Part shown: positions 9,477 through 18,413 of the stretch, piece after piece
Layout of the letters: every line of letters begins with the position of its first letter
Position numbering within the stretch: position 1 is the stretch's first letter
Source: Paraglaciecola sp. MB-3u-78
GTDB taxonomy: Bacteria; Pseudomonadota; Gammaproteobacteria; Enterobacterales; Alteromonadaceae
NCBI RefSeq assembly: GCF_002835935.1
Contig: NZ_PJCF01000008.1
Coordinates: 156,373 to 220,372 of the forward strand
Direction: 5' to 3'
DNA: 64,000 nucleotides
Translations under genes and position numbers: made by a program
The notes under the pieces: model-generated
Told to the model about the DNA's origin: nothing
What the model saw: the letters and a program-made list of their open reading frames with translations, nothing else
Databases searched by the model: none

Positions 9477-10217
9477 TTATGCGAAATAAGCGTCTAAATC
9501 GTCAGAATTACCAATTAACTTGCCACCAATAAATACTTGAGGCCAAGAGTCATTGCCAGAAAGAGCTTTAAGTGCAGTAAAAGAAACTTCTTTACCCATA
9601 ACCAATTCTTCATACTCAAAACCTTTTGCATCAAGCAATGCTTTTGCTTTCGAACAGAAAGGGCAACCAGGCTTAGTCAAAATAGTAGTCGCTACAGAAG
9701 CCTTTGCGTCTGGTGCAACATAGGACAGCATAGTATCAGCATCTGATACTTCAAAGGGGTCGCCTGGTAAGTCTGGCTCAATAAACATTTTGTCTACTAT
9801 GCCGTCTTTAACCAGCATAGAATAACGCCAGCTGCGTTTACCAAAACCGATTTCAGACTTATCTACTAATAGTCCCATGCCATCAGTAAACTCACCATTT
9901 CCATCTGGTATGAGAGTGACATTATCTGATTCTTGAGCTTCTGCCCATGCGTTCATGACGAATGTATCGTTAACAGATACACAAATAATTTCGTCTACGC
10001 CATTGGCTTTGAAAGTTTTAGCCAATTCATTGTAACGAGGTAAATGAGTAGAAGAGCAAGTTGGAGTAAAAGCGCCAGGTAAAGAGAAAACAACTACGGT
10101 TTTACCTTTAAACAATTCGTCTGTGGTGAGTTTTACCCACTCGTCATTTACACGTGCAGCAAAAGTACATTGTGGTACTGCTTGTCCTGATTTATCTGCA
10201 AAATTTGGGTTAGACAT
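9477..10217 (-). CDS. Peroxiredoxin 5-glutaredoxin fusion (hybrid peroxidase)
   Basis: This 246-residue protein joins a Prx5-type peroxiredoxin (residues ~1-165) to a glutaredoxin (~170-246). The peroxidatic cysteine lies in PGAFTPTCSSTHLP and the glutaredoxin active site is KPGCPFCSKAK. Hybrids of this kind, studied in Haemophilus and other gammaproteobacteria, reduce hydrogen peroxide and alkyl hydroperoxides with glutathione, the glutaredoxin domain recycling the peroxidase domain in cis. It has its own terminator and a plausible ribosome-binding site (AGGAGACCAAG) ahead of ATG 10217. OxyR is the usual regulator of this family in other species; the upstream region here shows no obvious site. 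Confidence 0.93.
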   Translation of the reverse strand: MSNPNFADKSGQAVPQCTFAARVNDEWVKLTTDELFKGKTVVVFSLPGAFTPTCSSTHLPRYNELAKTFKANGVDEIICVSVNDTFVMNAWAEAQESDNVTLIPDGNGEFTDGMGLLVDKSEIGFGKRSWRYSMLVKDGIVDKMFIEPDLPGDPFEVSDADTMLSYVAPDAKASVATTILTKPGCPFCSKAKALLDAKGFEYEELVMGKEVSFTALKALSGNDSWPQVFIGGKLIGNSDDLDAYFA

Positions 10218-10343
10218 CTTGGTCTCCTATTTAAGGTTAATAAAACTAAGTCGCGTTAAGATACATATTCTTGTTAATCATTTAAAATAATTAATATCGA
10301 TTAGGTCAATCTATTTAATTGATATGGATATAATTAACCTGAA

Positions 10344-10586
10344 CTATTCTTTAAAAAAATCTTCAGATTGCTCACTTAACATTGCCTCAATGTCTTCAAT
10401 ATCAAAGTCAGGCAATTTAATTGTTTCTTGATCTTTGTTTGCACCACAAGGAATAGACTTTACCTCGTCGGCCCATTCACCTAAATCAATTAACTGACAT
10501 GTTTTACTACAAAACGGACGAAAAAGATTAGTTTGGATCCATTCCACATGTTTTTTGCAATTTGGGCAGTTGACTTTAGTTGTCAT
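10344..10586 (-). CDS. yacG: DNA gyrase inhibitor YacG (zinc-binding)
   Basis: This 80-residue protein has the YacG zinc site: VNCPNCKK at residues 5-12 and [15 protein letters not shown] near residue 26, giving four cysteines. In E. coli YacG binds the GyrB C-terminal region and blocks DNA binding by gyrase. It follows zapD and coaE as in E. coli and most gammaproteobacteria, which supports the assignment. The acidic C-terminal tail is typical. Confidence 0.93.
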   Translation of the reverse strand: MTTKVNCPNCKKHVEWIQTNLFRPFCSKTCQLIDLGEWADEVKSIPCGANKDQETIKLPDFDIEDIEAMLSEQSEDFFKE

Positions 10587-10660
10587 GAGAGTACATCACC
10601 TCGAATAGGTAAATTGAAACGTTAAATATCACTTCTAGCGGTCAACTGCGGTTTCTAGGT

Positions 10661-11413
10661 TTAACAACATGCAAGTTTAAAGCTCACTTTGCTATCTACA
10701 GATGCGCTACCCTGCATAATTGGGGTAAATAAAGTAAAACGAATGGCATAGCGATATTTATTTCCTGACAACATAGGGTAATACCCCTCGTCAGTGGCAC
10801 TCAATACTCGAATTAACTCATTTTTATCTTCAGCAATGCCTTGATAAAAACCTTTCTCAGCTTCAATTGAGCTAAAACGTCCTCTTTCGCGCAAAAAAGA
10901 CAGGGTGATTTCCATGGCCTGCTGAATAGGTGTGAGTTCTTGCAACCAGTTGTTGATATCTCGCTGTTTGTTTTCATTCGGCTGCTGTAACCAATAGTGT
11001 AAGTTGGGTAAATCAAAACTACAGGTACCGCCAGGGATAGAAAAACGCTGTCTTATGGACGCTAAAAATCGGTCTTCTTTGAGTTCTGCGCCCACTTTTT
11101 TATTGCTTTTTAATGACTCACGTAAACGTAGAATTTTGCGTAATGCAAATTGTAAGGCATCGTCATCAATATTTGGGTGTTGCGACCAAATAACTAAGTT
11201 TTTTTCGTGGGACTCGATATCTTTAAGCACGTCGCTTCGTAAATCGATGCGTTCTGACAAATCGAGCAAAGTAAAAAGACAATCTAAAAAATTAATATAT
11301 TGCCAATCTTCATTGGCAATTTTACCTTGCTCGAGCTGCTTAAATAACTGCTCAAGCCTAAGGTAAGTGCGCACCTTTTCATTGAGTGGAAATTCGTAAA
11401 TTGCTTGAGACAT
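10661..11413 (-). CDS. zapD: Cell division protein ZapD
   Basis: This 250-residue protein is the FtsZ-bundling factor ZapD (YacF), which cross-links FtsZ filaments at the division ring. The N-terminal YEFPLNEKVRTYLRLEQLF and the middle CSFDLPNLHYWLQQP segments are highly conserved in the family. A GTG two codons upstream (11419) is also in frame, but ATG 11413 is chosen because the family begins at this methionine. Its place between yacG and coaE is the conserved order. It is separated from coaE by about 105 bases, so it may have its own promoter. Confidence 0.93.
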   Translation of the reverse strand: MSQAIYEFPLNEKVRTYLRLEQLFKQLEQGKIANEDWQYINFLDCLFTLLDLSERIDLRSDVLKDIESHEKNLVIWSQHPNIDDDALQFALRKILRLRESLKSNKKVGAELKEDRFLASIRQRFSIPGGTCSFDLPNLHYWLQQPNENKQRDINNWLQELTPIQQAMEITLSFLRERGRFSSIEAEKGFYQGIAEDKNELIRVLSATDEGYYPMLSGNKYRYAIRFTLFTPIMQGSASVDSKVSFKLACC

Positions 11414-11518
11414 GATCACCTGTTTATATTGGTTATACTGCGAGATATGCAGTAAATAAACATTGTAAAGAAGTTTTACTCAAATCAATAGGCTAAAATC
11501 AATTTGTCTTTAACAAGG

Positions 11519-12127
11519 CTATCCCCTTTGCTTGGCACGTTGCAGATAATGCTGGTGTAATTGCGCCACTTGTTTGTCTAAATTATCCACTTTACCATTG
11601 TTATCAATGATATCGTCTGCCACGTCCAAACGCTGCTGCCTAGTTGCCTGAGCACGCATAATCGCACGAATTTGTTGCTCATTGGTTTTATCACGTAACA
11701 GGGTTCTTTGGAGTTGAGTTTGTTCATCTACATCAACAATCACCACCCTATCGACTTGCTCATATAATTTGTTTTCTACTAACAGCGGCACACTCAAAAG
11801 GCAATAAGCGGATTTGGCTTGTTGTGTCTGTAATAACATTTGTTGCCTAATGGCAGGATGTAACAGTTTATTCAGCCAGTTTTTAACTTCAATATCATTA
11901 AAAACCAAGCTGCGCAGTTTCGCTCTATCCAAGCTACCAGACTGGTCTAAAACAGACTCGCCAAATTTATGAATGATAGCTTTTAAAGCCGGTGTCCCTG
12001 GCTCAACCACTTCTCTGGCAATCACATCGGCATCAATAACTTCAATCGCATATTTAGCAAACAAATCTGTAACCGTGGTTTTGCCACTGCCAATCCCCCC
12101 ACTTATACCAACAACAAAATCACTCAT
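11519..12127 (-). CDS. coaE: Dephospho-CoA kinase
   Basis: This 202-residue enzyme phosphorylates dephospho-CoA to coenzyme A, the last step of CoA synthesis. GISGGIGSGKTTV at the N-terminus is the P-loop; DADVIAREV and LLSVPLLVENKLY are further CoaE signatures. ATG 12127 is preferred over the upstream 12163 start because it forms an ATGA overlap with the pilD stop codon (12124-12126) and fits the family N-terminus MSDFVVGISGG. Translational coupling to pilD is likely, as in many gammaproteobacteria. Confidence 0.95.
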   Translation of the reverse strand: MSDFVVGISGGIGSGKTTVTDLFAKYAIEVIDADVIAREVVEPGTPALKAIIHKFGESVLDQSGSLDRAKLRSLVFNDIEVKNWLNKLLHPAIRQQMLLQTQQAKSAYCLLSVPLLVENKLYEQVDRVVIVDVDEQTQLQRTLLRDKTNEQQIRAIMRAQATRQQRLDVADDIIDNNGKVDNLDKQVAQLHQHYLQRAKQRG

Positions 12128-13017
12128 GGCAACATCCACTGCCAATATTGTGTAACGATCCAATCACCATACAATAAAGTTAAAAAACCAGCCGCTGCGA
12201 GATAAGGCCCAAATGGAATAGGCTGGCTTTTGTCCTTCCCTTGAATGGTAAGCAAGCTCACACCCACAATCGCTCCGACAAATGAAGACAGTAATATCAC
12301 CACAGGCAAATGTTGCCAACCTACCCAAGCGCCTATTGCAGCCAGTAGTTTGAAATCGCCGTATCCCATGCCCTCTTTACCAGTCAGTAATTTAAATGCC
12401 CAATACAGGCTCCACAAACTTAAATAACCAGCAGCAGCGCCAATCAGCGCATCTTGGCTAGATACAAAAGGGCTTTCGATACTCAGTAGTAAGCCTAACC
12501 ATAACAACGATAAAGTTAATTGGTCGGGTAATAACATGGAGTCTAGGTCGATAAAGGTCATGGCAATCAATAACCAAGTGGCTACGACAGCGGCAAAGCC
12601 AGCTAAACCAAAACCAAAATGCCAGGCGACCAAAGTAGATAACAGGCCAGTGGCCAATTCAACCAAAGGGTAACGACTTGAGATGGGGTTTTTACATTGG
12701 CTGCATTTACCTCTTAACAGCACCCAGCTAATTAAGGGAATATTTTCCCAAGCTCTAATGTTATGTTGGCATTTGGGGCAGGTTGAATCTGGTTTCACTA
12801 GGTTAAAAGGAGGATCTGAAGGACTGGTTGCATTGGGAGCAGCTTCGTTTTGTGAAGCTGAATACTCAGCTATTTCCGCTTTCCACGCCCGTTCCATCAT
12901 AACGGGCAAACGATAAATAACCACATTCAAGAAACTGCCTACCATCAAACTGACGATAAACACAAAACCCATAAAAAAAGCCGGAGAGTCAGCCATTAAT
13001 TCAAATGATGCTTGCAT
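12124..13017 (-). CDS. pilD: Prepilin peptidase/N-methyltransferase PilD
   Basis: This 297-residue polytopic inner-membrane aspartic protease cleaves the leader of type IV prepilins and type II pseudopilins and N-methylates the new phenylalanine. It shows the cytoplasmic zinc-binding loop with two CxxC pairs (CPKC and CSQC, residues ~73-100), the first catalytic Asp region in IDLDSMLLPDQLTL, and the second in GYGDFKLLAAIGAWVG. At least seven hydrophobic segments are present. It is preceded by pilC and overlaps coaE by four bases. pilA in this locus is an obvious substrate. Confidence 0.95.
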   Translation of the reverse strand: MQASFELMADSPAFFMGFVFIVSLMVGSFLNVVIYRLPVMMERAWKAEIAEYSASQNEAAPNATSPSDPPFNLVKPDSTCPKCQHNIRAWENIPLISWVLLRGKCSQCKNPISSRYPLVELATGLLSTLVAWHFGFGLAGFAAVVATWLLIAMTFIDLDSMLLPDQLTLSLLWLGLLLSIESPFVSSQDALIGAAAGYLSLWSLYWAFKLLTGKEGMGYGDFKLLAAIGAWVGWQHLPVVILLSSFVGAIVGVSLLTIQGKDKSQPIPFGPYLAAAGFLTLLYGDWIVTQYWQWMLP

Positions 13018-13084
13018 AAATTAACTTATAAATAATGAGTGATACATAATGAATGCCACTAGCTTGCCAGAAAGGCTCGAATGA

Positions 13085-13125
13085 GTCACGAGCTTCGAGA
13101 GCTTCGAGAGCTTCGAGCTTATAAA
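13085..13125. repeat. Short tandem GAGCTTCGAGA repeat in the pilC-pilD gap
   Basis: A ~10-base unit GAGCTTCGAG is iterated about three times between pilC and pilD. Because the unit is itself palindromic (CTCGAAGCTC on the other strand), the stretch can also fold into hairpins. Function unknown. Confidence 0.5.
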
Positions 13126-13208
13126 AACAAAAATTAAAAAAAAAGGCAAGACTCAACCACTTTTTATGGTTTTTACTCGTAGCTATTAGCTCGCCCCTCT
13201 AGTCTGCT

Positions 13209-14417
13209 CTATACCACATTACCCATATCAAATATCGGCAAGTACATGGCCACGATCAAACCACCAATCACTACGCCCAATACAGCCATAATCATGGGTT
13301 CTAGTAAACTCGTCAAACCGTCCACCATATCGTCTACCTCTGCTTCGTAAATGGTCGCCACTTTACTCAACATCTCATCAACCGCACCGGCTTCTTCACC
13401 TATAGCGATCATCTGCACCACCATTTCAGGAAATACTGCAGTAGAACGCATGCCAACGTTCATGGGGATACCAGCCGACACTTCTTTTTTCACAAATAAA
13501 ATCGCATCACGAAATACTGCATTACCGGCTGCCCCAGCGGCCGAGTCTAAGGCGCCCATAAGGGGTACACCGGCAGCAAAAGTAGTCGCCAAGGTACGCG
13601 TAAACCTAGCAACAGAGGCCTTTTTAAGAATTTCGCCAATCACAGGAATTTTTAGAATTTTTTTATCAACTGAGTCTCTGAGTTTTAATGATTTTTTATG
13701 AGCTCTGGCAAACAACGATCCCGCAGCAAATACCACGCCGGCAATAATCAAGCCGTAATCTTGCATGCCCCGAGATATGCCCAAAACAAACTGCGTAAAG
13801 GCAGGTAGCTCAGCGCCAAAACTAGAAAATATTTCTTCAAACTGCGGCACTACAAAAATTAATAGGATAGTAGTAACAATAAAAGCCACTACGACTACTG
13901 CAATGGGATAAAACATGGCTTTTTTGATTTTAGACTTAAGCGCTTCAGATTTTTCTTTATAAATCGCAATTCTATCGTAGATAGTTTCTAAGGCACCGGA
14001 CTGTTCGCCGGTTTCCACTAAGTCGCAGTATAAATCATCAAAATAATCAGGGTATTTACGCAAAGTCGCCGACAGTGGATTACCAGCACTAACACTCGCG
14101 CCTATCTCACCTAACAAGGTACGCATTTTCCTGTTAGCATGCCCTGATGCAATCATTTCTATAGTTTGAATTAAGCTTACACCGGCACTGAGCATAGTAG
14201 CAATTTGCCTTGATAATATCGCAATATCAACAGGCTTAATTTTATCTCCACCACCAAACAAAGGTTTAGCTAATTTCTTAACTTTTTTGGCTGAAATACC
14301 TTGTCTACGTAGTTGATTTTTAGCTTCAACAATAGACTTGGCCGAGATTTCGCCTTTAACGACTTGCCCTCGACGATTAGAGCCGTTGTAAACAAATATT
14401 GTAGGAGAGGATGCCAT
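13209..14417 (-). CDS. pilC: Type IV pilus inner-membrane platform protein PilC
   Basis: This 402-residue GspF/PilC family protein is the inner-membrane platform of the type IV pilus, linking the assembly and retraction ATPases to the growing fibre. Two T2SSF domains are visible, at residues ~70-190 (ILSRQIATMLSAGVSLIQTIE) and ~275-395 (FTRTLATTFAAGVPLMGAL, then IGEEAGAVDEML), each followed by membrane helices. The usual partner gene pilB is not next to it; pilA lies 87 bases upstream, with a terminator between. Its ATPases must be encoded outside the window. Confidence 0.95.
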   Translation of the reverse strand: MASSPTIFVYNGSNRRGQVVKGEISAKSIVEAKNQLRRQGISAKKVKKLAKPLFGGGDKIKPVDIAILSRQIATMLSAGVSLIQTIEMIASGHANRKMRTLLGEIGASVSAGNPLSATLRKYPDYFDDLYCDLVETGEQSGALETIYDRIAIYKEKSEALKSKIKKAMFYPIAVVVVAFIVTTILLIFVVPQFEEIFSSFGAELPAFTQFVLGISRGMQDYGLIIAGVVFAAGSLFARAHKKSLKLRDSVDKKILKIPVIGEILKKASVARFTRTLATTFAAGVPLMGALDSAAGAAGNAVFRDAILFVKKEVSAGIPMNVGMRSTAVFPEMVVQMIAIGEEAGAVDEMLSKVATIYEAEVDDMVDGLTSLLEPMIMAVLGVVIGGLIVAMYLPIFDMGNVV

Positions 14418-14449
14418 AATTATACTCTTACCAATTGTTCTAAAACCAA

Positions 14450-14473
14450 AAAGCCCAGAAAATTCTGGGCTTT
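14450..14473 (-). terminator. Intrinsic terminator between pilA and pilC
   Basis: An 11-bp perfect stem (AAAGCCCAGAA / TTCTGGGCTTT, two-base loop) lies just past the pilA stop and ends in a T-rich run when read on the minus strand. It likely keeps pilin mRNA much more abundant than pilC mRNA, with partial read-through into pilC. Confidence 0.85.
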
Positions 14474-14504
14474 CACATATTTACTATCAATAGTTAGACA
14501 TTAA

Positions 14505-14939
14505 TTAACAAATACCTGCAGTTACGCAACCACCTGTTTTAACCCAAACTACTGCGCCATTAGTAGGAGTGCCTGTTAGTATATATGTTTCGGCGGCAGT
14601 AATTCCGTTTACCGCTGCTGGTACAGCTGTAATAACATAAGAACCTGCGACGGTGCCATCAGTTATAGCCACGCTAGCTACGCCGGCAGCTTCAGCCGCA
14701 CCAACAACTGAAAGAGTTTTACAATCCGCAGGGATACCAGTCTGCACGCATACTTCTATATTCGATTTAGATGCTGTAGTGGCATTCACTACTTCAGAAA
14801 AACGCGCCTTCTGTGTATAAGTTTGGTAAGCAGGCAATGCAATTGCTGCCAAAATACCGATAATAGCCACAACAATCATCAATTCGATTAGAGTGAAGCC
14901 GCCTTGTTTTTTTGCATTATTCATTTGAGTCATTTTCAT
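14505..14939 (-). CDS. pilA: Type IV major pilin PilA (type IVa)
   Basis: This 144-residue prepilin has a short leader ending KKQGG and the N-methylation motif [20 protein letters not shown]. Cleavage by PilD after Gly14 would leave a mature protein of 130 residues starting with Phe, with Glu at +5. Four cysteines lie outside the helix: a pair in [10 protein letters not shown] and a C-terminal pair in GGCVTAGIC, so one or two disulfide loops, including the usual C-terminal D-region loop, are expected. A strong AGGAGAG ribosome-binding site precedes the start. It is probably expressed from the promoter at 15029-15056 and ended by the terminator at 14450-14473. Confidence 0.95.
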   Translation of the reverse strand: MKMTQMNNAKKQGGFTLIELMIVVAIIGILAAIALPAYQTYTQKARFSEVVNATTASKSNIEVCVQTGIPADCKTLSVVGAAEAAGVASVAITDGTVAGSYVITAVPAAVNGITAAETYILTGTPTNGAVVWVKTGGCVTAGIC

Positions 14940-15028
14940 GGTTTTCTCTCCTACACATATTGTGTAATATTTAAATTTTAAAAGTTTGCCAGTTGCCGAG
15001 TTAGGGCGTTGTTTTTGAATTCCTGATT

Positions 15029-15056
15029 AGTATAGAACGAGTTAAGCATCTGACAA
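15029..15056 (-). promoter_or_regulatory. Predicted sigma-70 promoter of pilA
   Basis: Read on the minus strand, TTGTCA (15051-15056) and TATACT (15029-15034) are separated by 16 bases, a near-consensus sigma-70 pair. It gives a leader of roughly 80 bases before pilA. The sigma-54 motif (GG-N10-GC) found ahead of many pilA genes was looked for and not seen. Confidence 0.6.
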
Positions 15057-15149
15057 GTATGCAGATACATACTTAAGTCTTATCCGTAAAAATATCCATT
15101 CAAAATACGCCTGTCATTTTTTTTCAAACACTCATTAATAAGCAAGCGA

Positions 15150-16010
15150 TCAAAGCTTCGAATAGCTGGTGGTTACTACTCTTAAAGACAAGTCGATAGC
15201 TTGAATATGTTTAGTAAGCGCCCCTGAAGAGATAAAGTCCACACCTATAGCAGATAAAGTCTTTAAACTTTCGATAGTAATATTACCCGACACTTCCAGT
15301 TTACATTGCCCTTTGCTGACCATTACCGCCTGTTTAAGCATATCCAAACTAAAATTGTCTAGCATTACAATATCGGCTTTAGCCGCAATTGCTTGATGTA
15401 ATTCTTGAATGTTTTCTACTTCTACTTCCACAGATAAATCTTCGTGATTTTCCCTTGCTTTAGTCACAGCGGCCTGTATAGAGCCACAGGCTAGAATATG
15501 GTTTTCCTTTATAAGATAGGCATCGAATAAGCCAATACGATGGTTTTTGCCACCGCCGCAAGTCACTGCGTATTTTTGCGCTAAGCGCATACCGGGTAAT
15601 GTTTTTCGGGTGTCTAATAATTGTGTGCTGGTATCCGCTAACTCTTTCACACATTTCGCTACAACAGTGGCCGTGCCTGAAAGTGCTTGTAAGAAGTTTA
15701 ACGCTGTGCGTTCCCCCGTTAAAATTCGCCGAGCATTACCCGACACTCGAACTATTGGCTGATTAGCCTTTAGCGCGTCACCGTCTTTGACATACCAGTG
15801 CAGTTGAATATCTTTATCGAGCTGAGCAAAGGTTTCTGTGGCCCAAGCAGCGCCGGCTATGACACAATCTTCACGGGTGATGATATCGGCGACAATGTTT
15901 TGAGTCGCGGGGATCAAATTAGCAGTAATGTCGCCTTGGTCAACACCTAGTCCGTTTAAATCTTCAGACAACGCTATTTCAACCGCTGCTTTAATATCAA
16001 TATTTTGCAT
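15150..16010 (-). CDS. nadC: Nicotinate-nucleotide pyrophosphorylase (carboxylating), quinolinate phosphoribosyltransferase
   Basis: This 286-residue enzyme converts quinolinate and PRPP to nicotinate mononucleotide in de novo NAD synthesis. Conserved segments include DITANLIP, ERTALNFLQALSGTAT, the DTRKTLPGMRLAQKYAV substrate loop, GGGKNHRIGLFDAYLIKENH and LEVSGNI. ATG 16010 is preferred over ATG 16025 because AGAGGAAC lies immediately ahead of it. The position between pilA and the ampD/ampE genes matches the conserved gammaproteobacterial order. Confidence 0.96.
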   Translation of the reverse strand: MQNIDIKAAVEIALSEDLNGLGVDQGDITANLIPATQNIVADIITREDCVIAGAAWATETFAQLDKDIQLHWYVKDGDALKANQPIVRVSGNARRILTGERTALNFLQALSGTATVVAKCVKELADTSTQLLDTRKTLPGMRLAQKYAVTCGGGKNHRIGLFDAYLIKENHILACGSIQAAVTKARENHEDLSVEVEVENIQELHQAIAAKADIVMLDNFSLDMLKQAVMVSKGQCKLEVSGNITIESLKTLSAIGVDFISSGALTKHIQAIDLSLRVVTTSYSKL

Positions 16011-16060
16011 AGTTCCTCTTGTCATAATGGGGAATAATACTATTCCGTCTTAAAGCTTTC

Positions 16061-16255
16061 CACCACCGAGGACAACGAGCGTCGGGCGAGGAGCGCTTCG
16101 CTGCACAGAGGAAAAGAATATTAAAATAAGCTAATTAGTATTTTTGACTTTGTCTTTTCGGCGATGCCGCCACTTATCTTTGCTTTTCTCTGTGCTCTCT
16201 GCGCGCGGCACCCGGTGACCTCTGTGGTGTAAATATTTTATTCTTTGGCTTTTCG
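16061..16255. repeat. Dispersed repeat, copy 1 (inverted copy at 25500-25646)
   Basis: The gap between nadC and the aspartic protease gene holds a non-coding repeat with GGAGCGCTTCGCT, a TTTGCTTTTCTCTG(T/G)GCTCTCTG segment and GCGGCACCCGGTGACCTC. The same segments occur in reverse orientation after lpd. The two copies are visibly similar but diverged, and the order of sub-segments differs. No coding potential was seen. Confidence 0.7.
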
Positions 16256-16260
16256 GCTAC

Positions 16261-16764
16261 TTATAAATTCCGTAAAACCAACCATTCACCTTTTTGAGTG
16301 AATTCTAATTGTTTTAATGCGCTCATTCCTAGCAGTATTTCATTCGCTTTAAAACCAGGGTTTAAGTTAGCCCTGACATTATCTAATTGAATATCACCAA
16401 TAGACAACCTTTGAATATTTGTTTGTGCCACCTGAACCTGACCATTCGCGGTTTGCACCCAAGACGCCCTGCCCTTTTGCAAGTTAAGTTGCTCAGCCAA
16501 ATGCATGGGTACTGATACATGGGTGGCACCCGTATCTAATAAAAACACCACAGGTTGACCATTAATAGCGCCGCCACTCACATAGTGCCCCGCTCGGTTT
16601 TGTTTGAGTCGCACCTCTTGCACACCTAGATTAGATGAGGAAATAGGCTCGGCATTAGGATTAAACTGCTTGGCAAGCTGATCATCGAACAACAGAGTTA
16701 ACAGGCCCAAACCAATGATCCAAGCAACAATTAACATGCCTTTACCCATTTTATTTTGTTGCAT
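16261..16764 (-). CDS. Membrane-anchored clan AA (retropepsin-like) aspartic protease
   Basis: This 167-residue protein has one N-terminal membrane helix (residues ~10-27) and then a retropepsin-like fold with VFLLDTGATHVSVP, carrying the DTGA catalytic motif, and ANEILLGMSALKQLEF, the family flap and hydrophobic-Gly segment. It matches the TIGR02281-type family of single-domain, probably dimeric bacterial aspartic proteases. The substrate is unknown. It sits head to head with ampD, about 90 bases apart. Confidence 0.85.
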   Translation of the reverse strand: MQQNKMGKGMLIVAWIIGLGLLTLLFDDQLAKQFNPNAEPISSSNLGVQEVRLKQNRAGHYVSGGAINGQPVVFLLDTGATHVSVPMHLAEQLNLQKGRASWVQTANGQVQVAQTNIQRLSIGDIQLDNVRANLNPGFKANEILLGMSALKQLEFTQKGEWLVLRNL

Positions 16765-16853
16765 TGTTTAATTTACCCTATTGAAAATTTATCGGCGTTC
16801 GCTGATCCACTTTGTTATGATAACAATATCAAGCCTTTCATGCCGCTAATACC

Positions 16854-17390
16854 TTGATTAAGAACGCCATTTGTACACAAGCTGAATATTGTCCTACCAC
16901 CCACTGGGACGAACGCCCCAAGCAAACTACCATTTCACTCTTGGTAGTACACAATATTTCTTTGCCACCGAATGAGTTTGGTGGTGACTATATAAAATAC
17001 TTTTTTACCGGCTGTTTAGATCCTAAATTACACCCCTATTTTGCCAGCATTTATCAGATGCGGGTGTCCGCTCATTGCTTAATTAAACGGGATGGGCATA
17101 TTTTGCAGTTTGTGCCTTTTGACAAAAGAGCATGGCATGCTGGCCTATCAAGTTTTCAGGGTGTGAATAGCTGCAACAATTATTCTATTGGAATTGAGCT
17201 TGAGGGAGCTGATGATATTGCTTACACCCAAACTCAGTATCAAACTTTAAGTGCATTAACCAAAGAATTGATGCAGGATTATCCTGCAATCACCCTAGGG
17301 CGCATTGTTGGTCATAATGATATTGCACCCGGCAGAAAAACCGATCCAGGCGTCGCTTTTGACTGGCCACGATATCGACAGATGATATAA
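16854..17390 (+). CDS. ampD: 1,6-anhydro-N-acetylmuramyl-L-alanine amidase AmpD
   Basis: This 178-residue cytoplasmic zinc amidase removes the peptide from anhydro-muropeptides during cell-wall recycling; loss of AmpD derepresses ampC in species with AmpR. Zinc ligands are in LLVVHNISLPP, HAGLSSFQG and GHNDIAPGRKTDPG. The start is a TTG at 16854, giving a normal family length; no ATG fits better. ampE follows 43 bases downstream. No AmpR or AmpC gene is in the window. Confidence 0.95.
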   Translation: MIKNAICTQAEYCPTTHWDERPKQTTISLLVVHNISLPPNEFGGDYIKYFFTGCLDPKLHPYFASIYQMRVSAHCLIKRDGHILQFVPFDKRAWHAGLSSFQGVNSCNNYSIGIELEGADDIAYTQTQYQTLSALTKELMQDYPAITLGRIVGHNDIAPGRKTDPGVAFDWPRYRQMI

Positions 17391-17433
17391 TTTATTCGTC
17401 CAATCTAACTAAGATTTAACAAGAGATAAAATC

Positions 17434-18258
17434 ATGACATTAATCAGCTTGTTGCTGGTACTACTAGTCGAACGCGTCACCACTAAATCCAAATATTGGC
17501 AAGCCGGGTTTTACACCGATAAATACTTACACAGTATCCAGTCTCGGGATTGGTTTAGCTCGTCATCAAAATCTTGGGTTTTGGCTCTGGTTATTTTTGT
17601 GCCTGTGATTATTGTCTACTTAGTGGTACAAAAATTTGCTGGCGGATTATTAGAGTTAGTCATAAGCACGGCCATATTGATGGTTTGTGTGGGTTGCCCC
17701 ACTATCCGCGCCACCTATAAATGTTTTTTACAAGCCGCAAACAGAGGCGATTTGCAGGCATGCAGTATGTACGAGGATCAAATAAGCGGCGATGACAAAG
17801 GGACGATTTCATTTGGGTTGAACCTAGTTTGGCAAAACTACCGCCACTATACTGCGGTTATTTTATGGTTTGCAGCCTTTGGTGCCGCAGGAGCCATTTT
17901 GTATGTATTGGTCAGAGAATTAGAGTCAAAGTTATCAAATGATAATGAACAAGTGGGTCATCAAATAAAGGGATTACTCAACATTGTTGACTGGATACCT
18001 GTACGTATAACGGCATTGGGATTTTTATTGGTTGGACATTTTTCTCGTGCTTTCCCCACTTGGTTAGGCTACCTACCCGACCCAGCAGTGCAAGCAAAAA
18101 CACTGTTGTTAGATGTATCAAAAAAAGCCGAAGAAATTGAGCCAGATGAAAATGATTGCACCGAAGAACCCTGTACTTTAGTTCGCTTGGCTAAAAGAAA
18201 TGTCATGTTTTTGTTGGTAATTATTGCATTGTTAACCTTAACTGGTTGGATTGATTAA
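17434..18258 (+). CDS. ampE: Inner-membrane protein AmpE
   Basis: This 274-residue protein is AmpE, a CobD/CbiB-related inner-membrane protein that forms an operon with ampD and has been linked to beta-lactamase induction. It starts with MTLISLLLVLLVERV, has about four membrane segments, and carries the family's central ANRGDLQ and NLVWQNYRHYTAVILWF segments. Length is normal. Its precise function is not established in any species. Confidence 0.9.
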   Translation: MTLISLLLVLLVERVTTKSKYWQAGFYTDKYLHSIQSRDWFSSSSKSWVLALVIFVPVIIVYLVVQKFAGGLLELVISTAILMVCVGCPTIRATYKCFLQAANRGDLQACSMYEDQISGDDKGTISFGLNLVWQNYRHYTAVILWFAAFGAAGAILYVLVRELESKLSNDNEQVGHQIKGLLNIVDWIPVRITALGFLLVGHFSRAFPTWLGYLPDPAVQAKTLLLDVSKKAEEIEPDENDCTEEPCTLVRLAKRNVMFLLVIIALLTLTGWID

Positions 18259-18392
18259 AAGGTCTGACCAGAAAACCCACCTCCTATTCATCTGATTTTT
18301 ATATGTTTTATTTATTTCACCCGCGGCTTAATTGGTCATTTGTAAAATTAATATTTACCCAAAGGTCAATGTCTACTAAGCTATGTCGGCTT

Positions 18393-18409
18393 AATGGTCT
18401 TACCAATTT
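18393..18409. promoter_or_regulatory. PdhR operator upstream of pdhR
   Basis: AATGGTCTTACCAATTT reads AAATTGGTAAGACCATT on the other strand, which matches the E. coli PdhR box (ATTGGTNNNACCAAT core) with one mismatch. It lies 46 bases before the pdhR start. In E. coli PdhR, released by pyruvate, represses its own operon from such a site, so autoregulation of pdhR-aceEF-lpd is expected here. Confidence 0.85.
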
Positions 18410-18413
18410 ACCA

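Noticed and set aside
14940..15149. Sigma-54 promoter for pilA
   Set aside because: No GG-N10-GC pair with the usual flanking bases was found, while a good sigma-70 pair is present.
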